Shown here piece after piece: positions 63,691 to 64,000 of a DNA stretch of 64,000 nt. Under the pieces are notes generated by a model. The model had not been told where the DNA came from. It saw only the letters and a list, made by a program, of their open reading frames with translations, and ran no database searches. How positions within the stretch are numbered: position 1 is the first letter of the stretch; the number at the start of each line of letters is the position of its first letter. This stretch comes from Lysobacter alkalisoli. Lineage in GTDB: Bacteria; Pseudomonadota; Gammaproteobacteria; Xanthomonadales; Xanthomonadaceae. A program made the position numbers and the translations under genes. The DNA is taken from assembly GCF_006547045.1 (NCBI RefSeq), contig NZ_CP041242.1:416001-480000 (forward strand), in the 5' to 3' direction.

Positions 63691-64000
63691 TCATAAGCCA
63701 AAGACGCGTACTTTGGGTTCGTTCTGAAAAGCCTCGCTCCCGAACACGACGACGCGGTCGCCTGCTTTCAGGCCGGAGATGATCTCGACAGCGCTGACGC
63801 TGCTGCGGCCGATGCTGATCGGGCGCTTGACGGTGAAGTTTCCGTCAATAACATAAGCGTACTGGCCACCTCCCTGTTCCACGAAGGGGCCGCGTTCCAC
63901 CATCAGCACATCGCGCTGGGTGTCGAGAAGGATGCGTGCCGAAAGACGCTGGTTCTGTCGCAGGCCGGGGGGCTGGCGGTCGCTGAAGCGCAGCCGGGCG
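63691..64000 (-). CDS. HlyD/MacA-type periplasmic adaptor subunit, C-terminal part (cut by window edge)
   Basis: The last 102 or so residues of a membrane-fusion adaptor. The frame is open to the right edge. The visible part has Q-Y-A-Y-V-I-D-G, K-R-P-I-S-I-G and V-E-I-I-S-G-L-K-A-G-D-R-V-V, the beta-barrel and membrane-proximal domain signature of RND/MacA adaptors. It is the first gene of the exporter operon within the window, 100 bp upstream of the ATPase. Confidence 0.85.
   Translation of the reverse strand, partial: ARLRFSDRQPPGLRQNQRLSARILLDTQRDVLMVERGPFVEQGGGQYAYVIDGNFTVKRPISIGRSSVSAVEIISGLKAGDRVVVFGSEAFQNEPKVRVFGL

Overview
The window reads as chromosomal DNA of a high-GC gammaproteobacterium of the Xanthomonadaceae/Lysobacteraceae type (Lysobacter, Luteimonas or a close relative). 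The grounds are strong G+C bias in codons, a complete atpIBEFHAGDC operon followed by glmU, a lipoyl-domain-bearing dihydrolipoyl dehydrogenase next to aceF, families common in this group (DUF3247, DUF3297, DUF1415, YajQ), and many xanthomonad-style palindromic repeats. The genus call is inference.

Layout. 0-9 kb: end of an SDR gene, a hemerythrin-like protein, a YCII protein, a YadG/YadH ABC exporter, two MFS permeases, small DUF proteins, a cold-shock protein and a DsbA-family oxidoreductase. 9.3-12.6 kb: a minus-strand RNA-repair locus, two tRNA-like elements followed by a slipin and the RNA ligase RtcB. 12.9-17.8 kb: an R-body (Reb) locus with a sigma factor, three RebB-type proteins, two accessory proteins and a Crp/Fnr regulator, beside a 43-residue minus-strand peptide gene. 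17.8-30.5 kb: tesA-ybbA-ybbP, envelope and secreted proteins, a subtilase beside an ECF sigma/anti-sigma pair, rsmC, rsuA, a HAD phosphatase, a DUF1415 protein and yajQ. 30.5-40 kb: an alcohol dehydrogenase and EamA transporter pair, a DUF1801 protein, OmpW, then aceF, a secreted protein, an MscS channel and lpd, and a DUF2061 gene with a Fur-like site. 40.2-50.2 kb: the ATP synthase operon, a decayed gtrA/glycosyltransferase locus and glmU.

50.3-64 kb: a sigma-54 response regulator and histidine kinase lie at 50.4-53.0 kb, and a MacAB-like ABC exporter operon at 60.3-64 kb, all on the minus strand. In this group such genes are usually neighbours. Between them sits a plus-strand, more A/T-rich block of about 7 kb: a 41-residue lanthipeptide-like precursor (53568-53693), a hairpin attenuator, a class III lanthionine synthetase (LanKC), an ABC exporter, an XRE regulator and a decayed IS3-family element. 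This looks like an acquired RiPP island and is the strongest candidate for an undescribed system.

Two families of long palindromes recur. Each has a conserved asymmetric core enclosed by near-perfect arms, and the arm sequence differs between copies. They are described separately because no gene explains them.
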